A model generated the notes under the pieces. The model saw only the letters and a list, made by a program, of their open reading frames with translations, had not been told where the DNA came from and ran no database searches. This document shows positions 33,133 to 41,220 of a stretch of DNA of 64,000 bases, in pieces. Every line of letters starts with the position of its first letter. Position 1 is the stretch's first letter. The stretch is from Wenzhouxiangella sp. XN201 (GTDB taxonomy: Bacteria > Pseudomonadota > Gammaproteobacteria > Xanthomonadales > Wenzhouxiangellaceae). A program made the translations under genes and the position numbers. Location of the stretch: positions 1,215,701 through 1,279,700 of the forward strand of contig NZ_JAAIVI010000017.1 in NCBI RefSeq assembly GCF_011008905.1, written 5' to 3'.

Positions 33133-33377
33133 CCACGCTGTGCATCGATGAGTTGTCTCGCTCGCTCAAGCGTCGCTGGGGGTGGACAAGTTTGGCGACG
33201 CATGTGCCGGCCGATGCCGACTGCCCGCTATTGGTGGATTCCGGACGGGGCCGGTCTGTGGGTCAGGACGAACCCGTTTGCGCAGTCGTTCCGCAATGGC
33301 TTCAGCCCAGGCGTGGATTCGAACGCCCGCCCGGAATCGCCGGTCTTCATGGCAAGGGGTCGCCATCAATGGGATAA
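33129..33377 (+). CDS. Possible small protein coupled to the sortase gene
   Basis: An 82-aa frame starts [19 protein letters not shown] with an ATGA overlap on the sortase stop, an arrangement used by most real gene pairs in this window. The rest ([31 protein letters not shown]) resembles no family I know and could be fortuitous GC-rich coding. No separate ribosome-binding site is visible. Confidence 0.3.
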   Translation: MTTLCIDELSRSLKRRWGWTSLATHVPADADCPLLVDSGRGRSVGQDEPVCAVVPQWLQPRRGFERPPGIAGLHGKGSPSMG

Positions 33378-33418
33378 TGCCGCATCCAGCCCATCGGAAT
33401 GACAGGAGTCCGCCGAGC

Positions 33419-34423
33419 GTGACTGACGACATACGAATTCCGATCGCCGTCAAGAGCGGTCAGAAGATCCGCAAGCCGCAGGGCTTTACCGCCATTCGTG
33501 ACGGCATCAAGGCCCGTGCCGGGTCCGAACCTGCGCCGATCGGCCGCAAGCCCTCCTGGCTGCGGGCAAAGTTGCCACAGGGCGGCAAGTACGAGCAGGT
33601 GCGCCGGAACGTCAACGAACACCGACTGGCCACCGTCTGTCAGGAATCCAAGTGCCCGAATATCGGCGAATGCTGGTCGGCGGGTGTGGCCACCATCATG
33701 CTGATGGGTGATGTCTGCACTCGCGCCTGCCGCTTCTGCTCGGTCGATACCGGCAATCCGCGCGGTTGGCTCGACCTCGAAGAGCCGCTCAATGCCGCCG
33801 AGTCGGTGCGCATCATGGATCTCAAGTACGTCGTTCTCACCTCGGTCGATCGCGATGACCTCGATGACGGCGGGGCGGCGCATTACGCGGCATGCGTCCG
33901 CGAGATCAAGCGAGCCAATCCAGAAACCGCAGTCGAGGCGCTGACGCCTGATTTCCAGGGCCGCCTGCATGATGTGGAGACCGTGGTCGATTCGGGTCTG
34001 GAAGTGTTCGCCCAGAATGTCGAAACGGTGCGGCGCCTGACCCATCCCGTGCGCGATCCGCGTGCCGGCTACGAACAGACGCTCAAGGTGCTCGAGCACG
34101 CCAAGCGGCACAATCCGAAGGTGCTGACCAAGACCAGCCTGATGCTGGGCCTGGGCGAAACCACCGAAGAAGTCCTCGAGACGATGGACGACCTACGCGC
34201 CATCGGTGTCGATATCGTCACTTTCGGCCAGTACCTGCGCCCGACGGTCAATCACTTGCCGGTCGAGCGCTTCGTCACACCCGAGGAATTTCAGGCGCTC
34301 CGCCGGATCGGCCTTGAGAAGGGCTTCATGGAGGTCGTCTCGGGCCCACTGGTCCGATCCAGCTATCGTGCCGACCGGGTGTTCGAGAAAAACAACTGCG
34401 GAATCGATACCGACGTCGCCTGA
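33419..34423 (+). CDS. lipA: Lipoyl synthase
   Basis: This 334-aa radical-SAM enzyme inserts two sulfurs into octanoyl groups on lipoyl domains. GTG start with AGGAG 10 nt upstream. The auxiliary cluster cysteines are in [12 protein letters not shown], the radical-SAM CxxxCxxC in CTRACRFC, and family motifs include [15 protein letters not shown] and [19 protein letters not shown]. The C-terminal conserved Ser lies in [11 protein letters not shown]. lipB is not adjacent here. Confidence 0.96.
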   Translation: MTDDIRIPIAVKSGQKIRKPQGFTAIRDGIKARAGSEPAPIGRKPSWLRAKLPQGGKYEQVRRNVNEHRLATVCQESKCPNIGECWSAGVATIMLMGDVCTRACRFCSVDTGNPRGWLDLEEPLNAAESVRIMDLKYVVLTSVDRDDLDDGGAAHYAACVREIKRANPETAVEALTPDFQGRLHDVETVVDSGLEVFAQNVETVRRLTHPVRDPRAGYEQTLKVLEHAKRHNPKVLTKTSLMLGLGETTEEVLETMDDLRAIGVDIVTFGQYLRPTVNHLPVERFVTPEEFQALRRIGLEKGFMEVVSGPLVRSSYRADRVFEKNNCGIDTDVA

Positions 34424-34625
34424 GGTTCCTCCTGGAGCTGGTCCGATGGCCGGGACCTAGATCAGGAAGCCTGAGCCGCCCGGCGCCATGGCCAGGGCAT
34501 TCTCCCTTGGGTTCTGCACGCGGGTGACTTTGCATTTCACGCAGTTTGTGTCACCCTTTTGAAGCGCTGGAGTCAGCGTCGCTCAACTGGGCGCAGGTTT
34601 TCGATGTTGCAGCCGTAGGGGCGTT

Positions 34626-35870
34626 ATGATTTCAAAGAAATTGCTTCGGCAAATGCCGAAAATCATGGCTGCTGGTGCGGAGGCGGGTCGCGGCGGCGTG
34701 ATTTTGATCCGCTTCGATCGCGGCACGTTGCTGCGCGATCAACTCGGGTTCACCGGCCTGAGTACACTCATCGACGGCGTCGTTGCCCAGACCAATGAAC
34801 TCGCCAGTGAACTGGTAGGCAAAGATTACGACCTGGTTCGCTTCGACTGGGAGTGCCTGTTGCTTGTTCTCAGGGATGCCTCCGCCTCGCTGGTAAAGGA
34901 GGCCGCTGAAAATCTTTTCAGTTCTTTGAGTGATCGTATCTATGACGTCGGCGACGACGCGGTGGCCGTGAGCGTCAGCCTGTCCTTTGCGCACTTCGAT
35001 CACCGCTTCAGGCACGAGGATGAACTGTTGTTGGCGCTCATTCACCGCGCGGAAGCCATTGGAATGGCCGGCGGCAACCACATGGGTGAGGCGCGGCCCG
35101 GCATCTCGGCCGATAAAGCCATTTCCTCGGCCGATCACATGCTGGGCCTATTGATGGAGTCCCTGCGAACCGATTCGCTGAAGGTTGTTTTCCAGCCCTT
35201 GCTCGCGACCAGTCCAGAGGCCACATCCGAAAGCTACCAGATGTTCCCGCGACTGGTCGCTGGTGACGGCCGCTTGCTCCCCGCCGCGGATTTCCTGCCC
35301 CAGGCCCGCGAGGCTGCCCTGTTGCCCGTGCTTGATCGCTGGATGATCGTGCATGCCTCCCGATTGTTGCGTGGCCCGCTGCGAGAGAAACGTGTGCGGT
35401 TGTTCATTAATCAGTCCGAAGCGCTTCTGGTGGAGGCCGAACGTCAGGACTGGCTTGCCCGTCATCTGGAATCCGAGCCGATGCTGGCCGGTCGACTTGT
35501 CCTGGAAATCCCGCTGGAAGACGCCATGGCGCACCTCAGTGGCACTGTCGGGCTGATCAGTATCTGCCGGGACCACGACGTCGGATTCTGTCTCTCGCAC
35601 GTCAACGAGCAGAGCCGCTGGCAACTGCTCACAGAAAAGCTCAAATCCGATTTTCTGCGGATGTCGCCGGGCTTCGTCAAGCGCCTGACCCAGGACCCGG
35701 ATCTGGAGGAGCGTTTCTTCGAGCTTTCAAAGCAGGTCAGGGAGCAGGGCACTCGCATCATCATGCCGATGATCGAGGATTCGAAAACAGCGGCCAGCAT
35801 GTGGCGTACCGGTGCCGATTACATGCAGGGCAATCTGATTCAGGCGCCGGAGGATACGATTGCGATTTAG
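34626..35870 (+). CDS. Degenerate GGDEF-EAL protein
   Basis: This 414-aa protein has the fold pattern of fused GGDEF and EAL domains but lacks both signatures. The first half (FDRGTLLRDQLGF, YDLVRFDWECLLLVLRD, LLLALIHRAEAIGMAGGN) aligns with a GGDEF domain in which GGDEF has become WECLL. The second (LKVVFQPLLATSPEATSESYQMFPRL) corresponds to an EAL domain without the EAL/ELL metal site or a DDFG motif. It is probably a non-catalytic receptor or scaffold, like other degenerate c-di-GMP proteins. No membrane segment. Confidence 0.75.
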   Translation: MISKKLLRQMPKIMAAGAEAGRGGVILIRFDRGTLLRDQLGFTGLSTLIDGVVAQTNELASELVGKDYDLVRFDWECLLLVLRDASASLVKEAAENLFSSLSDRIYDVGDDAVAVSVSLSFAHFDHRFRHEDELLLALIHRAEAIGMAGGNHMGEARPGISADKAISSADHMLGLLMESLRTDSLKVVFQPLLATSPEATSESYQMFPRLVAGDGRLLPAADFLPQAREAALLPVLDRWMIVHASRLLRGPLREKRVRLFINQSEALLVEAERQDWLARHLESEPMLAGRLVLEIPLEDAMAHLSGTVGLISICRDHDVGFCLSHVNEQSRWQLLTEKLKSDFLRMSPGFVKRLTQDPDLEERFFELSKQVREQGTRIIMPMIEDSKTAASMWRTGADYMQGNLIQAPEDTIAI

Positions 35871-35871
35871 G

Positions 35872-35996
35872 TGGCGGAGATGGAGGGATTGCTGCGCGGC
35901 CTATCGGCCGCTTGCCCTTCGGGCTGTCGCTTCGCTCCAGCGAGCTCGCCTTCGGCTCGGTTCGAACCGGGGTTCTCATCCGTAGTCCCCCTCTCG
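35872..35996 (-). pseudogene. Degenerate tRNA-Ser-like sequence with T-loop hairpin element (copy C)
   Basis: On the minus strand, a degenerate tRNA-like 5' part containing GGCCGAGAGG leads to GGTTCGAA, then a 70-bp hairpin element (35960-35891), then AATCCCTCCATCTCCGCCA, a tRNA-Ser 3' end with encoded CCA (one mismatch in the acceptor). The element starts CCGAGC, contains GGAGCGAAGCG and GGGCAAGCG, and ends GCGCAGC, like the copies at 19112 and 36221. Confidence 0.55.
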
Positions 35997-36005
35997 GCCA
36001 GCAAT

Positions 36006-36032
36006 AAAAAACCCCGCACAAGGCGGGGTTCT
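36006..36032 (-). terminator. Rho-independent terminator after tRNA-Ser(GCT)
   Basis: An 8-bp stem AACCCCGC/GCGGGGTT closes a 5-nt loop and is followed on the minus strand by a T-run (plus-strand A-tract 36006-36011). It lies just downstream of the tRNA 3' end. Confidence 0.85.
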
Positions 36033-36039
36033 TCATTAC

Positions 36040-36132
36040 TGGCGGAGAGGGAGGGATTCGAACCCTCGATACGGGTATAAGCCGTATACTCCCTTAGCAG
36101 GGGAGCGCCTTCAGCCACTCGGCCACCTCTCC
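36040..36132 (-). tRNA. tRNA-Ser(GCT)
   Basis: This intact 93-nt class II tRNA has acceptor GGAGAGG/CCTCTCC, anticodon stem CTCCC/GGGAG with loop CTGCTAA (anticodon GCT, plus-strand AGC at 36096-36098), a long variable arm (GTATACGG/CCGTAT), a standard T-arm and encoded CCA. The leader contains TTACAATA as a probable -10 shortly upstream. It decodes AGC and AGU. Confidence 0.95.
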
Positions 36133-36214
36133 GTAAAACTTATTGTAACCGCCGTATGCATACGGCCATTCTCGGGCTGTCGACCCGGGCGGTCCTGTCG
36201 GACCGCGAGAGGTC

Positions 36215-36460
36215 GGGATTGACTGCGCGCCTTCGGCGCTTGCCCTCCGCTTCGCTCCGGGTAGCTACGCCGACTGCGTCGGCTACGCATCGAGCTCGCT
36301 TCGCTCGGTTACTGCGCGACCTGCGGTCGCTTGCCCTACGGGCTCGCCGGCCTTCGGCCGGCTCGTGAGCTCGCTGGCGCTCGGTTCGAACCCTCGATAC
36401 GGGTATAAGCCGTATACTCCCTTAGCAGGGGAGCGCCTTCAGCCACTCGGCCACCTCTCC
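36215..36460 (-). pseudogene. tRNA-Ser(GCT) copy interrupted in the T-loop by a hairpin element (copy B)
   Basis: Minus-strand bases 36460-36385 repeat the intact tRNA-Ser(GCT) from the acceptor strand through the T-loop TTCGAA. A 164-bp element follows (36384-36221), built from two tandem versions of the hairpin unit (each begins CCGAGC and ends GCGCAGT), and then AATCCC at 36220-36215. The second unit shares long near-identical stretches with the element at 19112-19201. The tRNA 3' acceptor and CCA are missing, so the copy is not a functional tRNA as it stands. Confidence 0.75.
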
Positions 36461-36642
36461 GTAAACTTGCTGTTCGACCGGTCCGGGCCGGCGAGGGGCG
36501 CATTGTACCGCAAGGATTGCCTGGATGCTGCACGTCCGGGCGCGAAAGGATACCGCTCACCGTGTTTCGGGTAAAGCGCCGGGACTGGTAGAATCAGCCG
36601 TTGTTGTGGTGATTTAGCCGGTCCGGCGTCCAAGGAGTGCAT

Positions 36643-37260
36643 GTGGAAGGGAGCGAGAAGGTGCAATCGCGGCGCTCGACGCGCGGCATCGATTTCTTTC
36701 GTGGTTTCTTGCGTAGTCCGGAGCAGGTCGGCTCCATCATTCCCAGTTCGCGCTTTCTGGAGCGGCGCATCATTAACGTTTCCGGGGTCGAATCGGCACG
36801 CACAGTGGTCGAACTGGGTCCCGGAACCGGCGGAACCACGCGCGCAATCCTGGCTGCCATGCCGGCTGACGCGCGCCTGCTGACCATTGAACTCGATCCG
36901 GATTTCTCGTCCATTCTCGAAGATTTCGGTGATGCACGTCTGATTCCGCATACCGGCAGCGCCGTAGATCTGGCCGAGATCCTGGCTGAGCACGGTCTGG
37001 GTGCGCCAGATGTAGTGATTTCGGGAATTCCCTTTTCCACCATGCCGCGCGAGATCGGGCTGGCCATCATCGCAGCCATCCGCGACAACCTCGCACCGGG
37101 AGGCCGGTTTGTGGCCTACCAGTTCCGAGGTGCTGTGGGGAGGCTCGGCAAGGAAGTGATGGGTGAGCCCGATGTCGAGCTGGAAGTTTTCAACATCCCG
37201 CCGATGCGCTTCTATACGTGGCAGATCAAGCCGGAGACTGCGGCGGTGATGGAGAAGTAG
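36643..37260 (+). CDS. SAM-dependent methyltransferase, phospholipid N-methyltransferase-like
   Basis: This protein of about 205 aa has the class I Rossmann motif VVELGPGTGGTTRAIL, an acidic SAM residue in LLTIELDPDF, and the SGIPFSTMP motif in the position of the NPPF/Y motif, as in PmtA/COG3963 proteins that methylate phosphatidylethanolamine or related substrates. The start is uncertain: GTG at 36643 follows AAGGAG by 5 nt, and GTG at 36661 is also possible. FFRGFLRSPEQVGSIIPSSR is typical of the family. Confidence 0.75.
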   Translation: MEGSEKVQSRRSTRGIDFFRGFLRSPEQVGSIIPSSRFLERRIINVSGVESARTVVELGPGTGGTTRAILAAMPADARLLTIELDPDFSSILEDFGDARLIPHTGSAVDLAEILAEHGLGAPDVVISGIPFSTMPREIGLAIIAAIRDNLAPGGRFVAYQFRGAVGRLGKEVMGEPDVELEVFNIPPMRFYTWQIKPETAAVMEK

Positions 37261-37308
37261 GTCAGGATGTTGCCCCTGCTGTTGGGTGGTCTGCAGTTGC
37301 CCTGCTGA

Positions 37309-38082
37309 TCAGCCGTCGAGCAGATACATCCTGATCGGCATCCAGATGCCCATCATGATCATTATGAGGTTCTCCGTCAGCGAGACGAAGCCGAGTGGTA
37401 CGTTGCTGTTGCCGCCCACGCAGGCGCACTTGAGCTCGCGTTTCTGCACATACACGGCCCGGAAGACAGAGACGGCCCCGATGAGACCAATGAACAGCGC
37501 GATCGGCGCGGCCAGCCAAATCAGGGCGCCTGCCAACATCAGCACGCCGGCCAGCGTTTCCCCGAAGGGATAGAAATACCCATACGGGACCCAGCGTCTT
37601 CCCAGCAAATCGTAATTGAGAAACATCGTGCTGAAGCTTTCGACGTCCTGTAACTTCTGGACGCCCAGCAGGCACATGGCCGTGGCGATAAACATTTCGG
37701 GCATGCGCAGCGTCCAGACGGTCCCGAAAGCCGCCCAGCTCACGGCCAGGCCCATGAGAAAAGCGGTCACGAAAATTGCGATGACCGGGCGGTAGCTGGT
37801 GTCGGCCTGGTCCGGCATGGGCTGGTCGAAATGCTGGCGCAACTCGTCATAACCGCCGATCCGCTCACCATCAATGAAGGTCTGCGGAGTTGTCTCGACC
37901 GAGTGCTTCTTTTTGAAATCGTCGGTTTCCTGCCGCGTGGTCAGCCAGTGATCATCCACCTCGTAGCCCTGTCGCTCGAGCAGGTACTTGCTTTTGATGC
38001 CGTACGGGCAGATATGCTTGTCCATGACCATGCGGTAGATTTCCGCCCGGCGCGGCTTGTGGCGGGTTTCGGACTTCGTCAT
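37309..38082 (-). CDS. Glutaredoxin-MauE fusion protein
   Basis: This 257-aa protein has a glutaredoxin domain at residues 15-90 with a CPYG active site lacking the second cysteine (monothiol CPYG in DKHICPYGIKSKYLLERQ, plus TTPQTFIDGERIGGYDEL for glutathione binding). Four transmembrane helices of the MauE/DoxX type follow from about residue 98. GGGAG lies about 9 nt before the ATG. MauE-type membrane proteins are linked to disulfide formation, so a membrane thiol-redox role is plausible; the partner is unknown. Confidence 0.8.
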   Translation of the reverse strand: MTKSETRHKPRRAEIYRMVMDKHICPYGIKSKYLLERQGYEVDDHWLTTRQETDDFKKKHSVETTPQTFIDGERIGGYDELRQHFDQPMPDQADTSYRPVIAIFVTAFLMGLAVSWAAFGTVWTLRMPEMFIATAMCLLGVQKLQDVESFSTMFLNYDLLGRRWVPYGYFYPFGETLAGVLMLAGALIWLAAPIALFIGLIGAVSVFRAVYVQKRELKCACVGGNSNVPLGFVSLTENLIMIMMGIWMPIRMYLLDG

Positions 38083-38299
38083 GACGTACTACTCCCGTAG
38101 ATCAAGGTCAGTACCTATGCCGTGCCCAAGCGGTGTACAGCCTGCCGGGGCGGCGAAACGGCCTGCAGCGTTCAGGATACCCACGCTCGAGGCTGCCGGC
38201 CAGCATGGCTGACTCCGGGGCAGTTGGGTGGTTCGGCAGGGTGCGATATGGGCTCCGCTCGGGCAAGCCGGCCGAAACAGGGAGAGCGAGATACGGGAG

Positions 38300-38454
38300 T
38301 TGCCTGGAGTTCGATTGGCGTTATATAATAGCCGGCTTGTCCGCTGGGCGGGCAAGACCCTTGCTCCACGGTGGCCGCAATGGCGGTTTGGCCGGGGGCT
38401 TTGCAGGCCGGGTGCCGAATGGGCCCGGGCTTGGAAAACCACGAGGAATTGACA
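38300..38454 (+). promoter_or_regulatory. rpsF operon promoter and leader
   Basis: TTGCCT (38300-38305) and TATAAT (38324-38329) are separated by 18 bp, predicting a start near 38336 and a leader of about 119 nt. The leader has a GC-rich hairpin (GCCGGG...CCCGGGC around 38407-38430) whose loop contains TGCCGAAT; a CCG in such a hairpin is the hallmark of S6:S18 autoregulatory leaders. The 38083-38299 stretch before it has no recognisable gene. Confidence 0.55.
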
Positions 38455-38955
38455 ATGCGACACTATGAAATCGTTCTTCTGGTCCACCCGGACCAGAGCG
38501 AACAGGTGCCCAGCATGCTCGATCGCTACCGGAGCATGGTTGAGGAAAAGGGCGGCACCGTTCACCGCAGCGAGGACTGGGGCCGACTGCAGTTGGCCTT
38601 CACCATTGCCAAGCTGCACAAGGCGCACTACCTGATGCTCAACGTCGAATGCGACGCCGAAACCCTGGCCGAGCTCGAGAGCATCTTCAAGTTCAACGAT
38701 GCCATCCTGCGCCACCTGATCGTCCGCAAGGACAAGGCCGAGACCGAACCGTCGGTCATGCTCAAGCGCAAGGAAAACAAGGACGAGCGTGAGGGCCCGC
38801 GCCGCGAACGTGCCTCTGACGAGCGCGGCGACAGTGACGACGACGACGATGATGATTCCGATGACGATGATTCGGATGATTCCGACGACGATCAGGATAC
38901 TGATCAGGACACCGATCAGGACACCGATCAGGACAAAGAAAAGGTGGAGGGCTGA
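38455..38955 (+). CDS. rpsF: 30S ribosomal protein S6 with long acidic tail
   Basis: This 166-aa protein has a normal S6 core in residues 1-100 ([49 protein letters not shown]). The tail from residue 121 is almost entirely Asp/Ser/Gln/Thr, with runs of seven and four Asp and a tandem DQDT repeat encoded by a 12-bp DNA repeat. E. coli S6 is shorter and receives glutamates post-translationally from RimK; here acidity is encoded. GAGG precedes the ATG. Confidence 0.95.
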   Translation: MRHYEIVLLVHPDQSEQVPSMLDRYRSMVEEKGGTVHRSEDWGRLQLAFTIAKLHKAHYLMLNVECDAETLAELESIFKFNDAILRHLIVRKDKAETEPSVMLKRKENKDEREGPRRERASDERGDSDDDDDDDSDDDDSDDSDDDQDTDQDTDQDTDQDKEKVEG

Positions 38956-38958
38956 CCC

Positions 38959-39183
38959 ATGGCACGATTCATGCGACGTAGAAAGTTTTGCCGGTTCACG
39001 GTCGAGGGTATCGAGGAAGTCGATTACAAGGACGTGGACCTGTTGAAGGATTTCGTCGGTGAAACCGGCAAGATCGTTCCCAGCCGCATTACCGGCACCA
39101 AGGCACGATTCCAGCGTCAGCTGAGCACCGCGATCAAGCGTGCTCGCTACCTGGCGCTGCTGCCGTATACCGACAACCACTGA
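38959..39183 (+). CDS. rpsR: 30S ribosomal protein S18
   Basis: This 74-aa small-subunit protein starts 3 nt after rpsF, with GGAGG in the end of that gene. [25 protein letters not shown] and the conserved [30 protein letters not shown] are diagnostic. It binds S6 on the 30S platform. Confidence 0.97.
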   Translation: MARFMRRRKFCRFTVEGIEEVDYKDVDLLKDFVGETGKIVPSRITGTKARFQRQLSTAIKRARYLALLPYTDNH

Positions 39184-39200
39184 TCGCTTGAGGTGATGTC

Positions 39201-39656
39201 ATGAAGCTGATTCTGCTCGAAAACATCTACAACCTCGGTGACCTGGGCGATACCGTGACCGTGCGACCGGGCTATGGGCGCAACTTCCTGCTGCCGCGCG
39301 GCCTGGCCGTTCCGGCGACCAAGGAAAACGTCGACAAGTTCGAGTCCCGCCGTGAGGAACTCGAGCGCCAGGCCAACGAACGCCTGAGTGCCTCCGAGGC
39401 CCGTCGCGAAGCCATCGACGAGCTCGACGAGCTGCGCTTCGAGGTGCCGGTCAGCCCGGAAGGCCGCCTGTACGGCTCGATCAACCCGCACGAGATCGCC
39501 GGCAAGCTGACTGAAATGGGTTACCCGGTCGAGAAGTCCGAGGTTGACATGCCCGAAGGTCCGATCCGCGAGCCGGGCGAGTTCACCATCGGACTGATCC
39601 TGCACGCCGATGTGCAGACCGAGATCAAGCTGACCGTGGTCGCCGCCGAAGGCTGA
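39201..39656 (+). CDS. rplI: 50S ribosomal protein L9
   Basis: This 151-aa protein has the N-terminal L9 signature MKLILLENIYNLGDLGDTV and GYGRNFLLPRGLAVPA, a connecting helix and a C-terminal domain (YGSINPHEIA). GGTGA precedes the ATG. Length is typical, and it lies in the conserved rpsF-rpsR-rplI order. Confidence 0.97.
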   Translation: MKLILLENIYNLGDLGDTVTVRPGYGRNFLLPRGLAVPATKENVDKFESRREELERQANERLSASEARREAIDELDELRFEVPVSPEGRLYGSINPHEIAGKLTEMGYPVEKSEVDMPEGPIREPGEFTIGLILHADVQTEIKLTVVAAEG

Positions 39657-39831
39657 TCGATCCGATTCCTGTTCGGCGCCGCCGAGCAGGCTGCGAGAAC
39701 CACCGTCCCTGCCCATTCCGCCGTTGGCGCGTGCACTGTGCCGCCAATCCGGACGCAAACGGTGGTTTTCCGTTGGCCATTCGGCCCGGATCGGGACTAT
39801 ACTGATCGGCCGCGTCCGACTGACGAAAACC

Positions 39832-41205
39832 GTGGCTGAACCCCGAATTTCCACCCTGAGCAATCTCAAGGCCCCGCCACACTCCAACGAGGCGGAGCAG
39901 TCGCTGCTGGGCGCGCTGATGCTCGGCGCCGACGTCTGGGACCGGGTGGCGGACCAGATCGACGAAGTCGATTTCTACCGCGAGAACCACCGCCTGATTT
40001 TCCGCGCCATCGCGGAGCTGTGCCAGGAAGGCCAGCCCTGCGACGCGATCACCGTCAATGAATGGTTTGCCCGCCATGGCAAGCTTGACAAGGTCGATTC
40101 CGGCGCCTACCTGACCATGCTGGCCAATGAAACACCGGGTCCGGCCAATGCCGTCGGCTATGCGCAGATCGTGCGCGAGAAGTCGATTCTGCGTCAGCTC
40201 GTCGAAATCGGCACGAATATCGCCGATACCGCATTGAGTACGGCCGGACGCAGCTCGCGCGATGTGCTCGAGGAGGCCGAACAGCGCATCTACGCCATTG
40301 CAGACCAGGGGGCACGGCGCGCCAGCGGCTATGTCAGCGTCAAGGAGGTCATGGCCAGCGCCATGGACCTGCTCAACGAGCTGCAGGAAAACGAGGGTGA
40401 TCTGACCGGCGTGCCGACCGGCTTCACCGCGCTGGATCAGCGGACATCGGGCTTGCAGAAGACCGACCTGATCATCGTCGCCGGCAGACCATCGATGGGC
40501 AAGACCAGTTTCGCCATGAATATCGCCGAGCGGGCAGCCATCCGCCACAAGGTGCCGGTGGCGGTTTTCTCGATGGAAATGTCGGACATCCAGTTGGTCA
40601 TGCGTCTGTTTTCCTCGCTTGGCCAGATCAACCAGGAGCGACTGCGCACCGGCAAGCTCGAAGGACAGGACTGGGTCAACCTGCGCTCGGGCATGACCCT
40701 GCTCAAGGGGGCCAACATCTTCATCGATCAGACGCCGTCGCTGTCGCCGACCGACCTGCGCGCCCGGGCCCGGCGCATGAAGCGCGAGCACGGCATCGGC
40801 CTGATCATGGTCGACTACCTTCAGCTGATGAAGGTGGCCGGTCACTCGGAAAACCGCACCAATGAAATCAGCGAGATCTCGCGCAGCCTCAAGGCCCTTG
40901 CCAAGGAACTGGATGTCCCGGTGATCGCGCTGTCGCAGCTCAACCGCTCGCTCGAACAGCGCCCGGACAAGCGGCCGAAGATGGCCGATCTGCGTGAATC
41001 CGGCGCGATCGAGCAGGATGCCGACCTGATCCTGTTCATCTACCGCGATGAGGTCTACAACGAGGACTCGCCGGACAAGGGCACGGCCGAGATCATCATC
41101 GGCAAGCACCGCAACGGTGCCACCGGCAGTTTCAAGCTGGCCTTCCAGGGCGAGTATGTGCGCTTCCGCGATTTCACGCCCGACCACTACGGCCAGGACA
41201 GCTGA
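39832..41205 (+). CDS. dnaB: Replicative DNA helicase DnaB
   Basis: This 457-aa hexameric 5'-3' helicase has an N-terminal domain (PPHSNEAEQSLLGALML), a RecA-like core with Walker A AGRPSMGKTSFA, Walker B LIMVDYLQLM, and the C-terminal ALSQLNRSLEQR and LRESGAIEQDADLILFIYR motifs. GTG at 39832 is chosen because a TATACT -10 box at 39798-39803 predicts transcription from about 39810, downstream of the longer frame's start. A promoter between rplI and dnaB allows separate control. Confidence 0.94.
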   Translation: MAEPRISTLSNLKAPPHSNEAEQSLLGALMLGADVWDRVADQIDEVDFYRENHRLIFRAIAELCQEGQPCDAITVNEWFARHGKLDKVDSGAYLTMLANETPGPANAVGYAQIVREKSILRQLVEIGTNIADTALSTAGRSSRDVLEEAEQRIYAIADQGARRASGYVSVKEVMASAMDLLNELQENEGDLTGVPTGFTALDQRTSGLQKTDLIIVAGRPSMGKTSFAMNIAERAAIRHKVPVAVFSMEMSDIQLVMRLFSSLGQINQERLRTGKLEGQDWVNLRSGMTLLKGANIFIDQTPSLSPTDLRARARRMKREHGIGLIMVDYLQLMKVAGHSENRTNEISEISRSLKALAKELDVPVIALSQLNRSLEQRPDKRPKMADLRESGAIEQDADLILFIYRDEVYNEDSPDKGTAEIIIGKHRNGATGSFKLAFQGEYVRFRDFTPDHYGQDS

Positions 41206-41220
41206 GCGGGCGCCTGATTC

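Noticed and set aside
36165..36200. A regulatory palindrome at GCCGTATGCATACGGC near the tRNA-Ser(GCT) leader
   Set aside because: The palindrome overlaps the leader of the tRNA and shows no second copy, so it may be chance in a hairpin-rich stretch.
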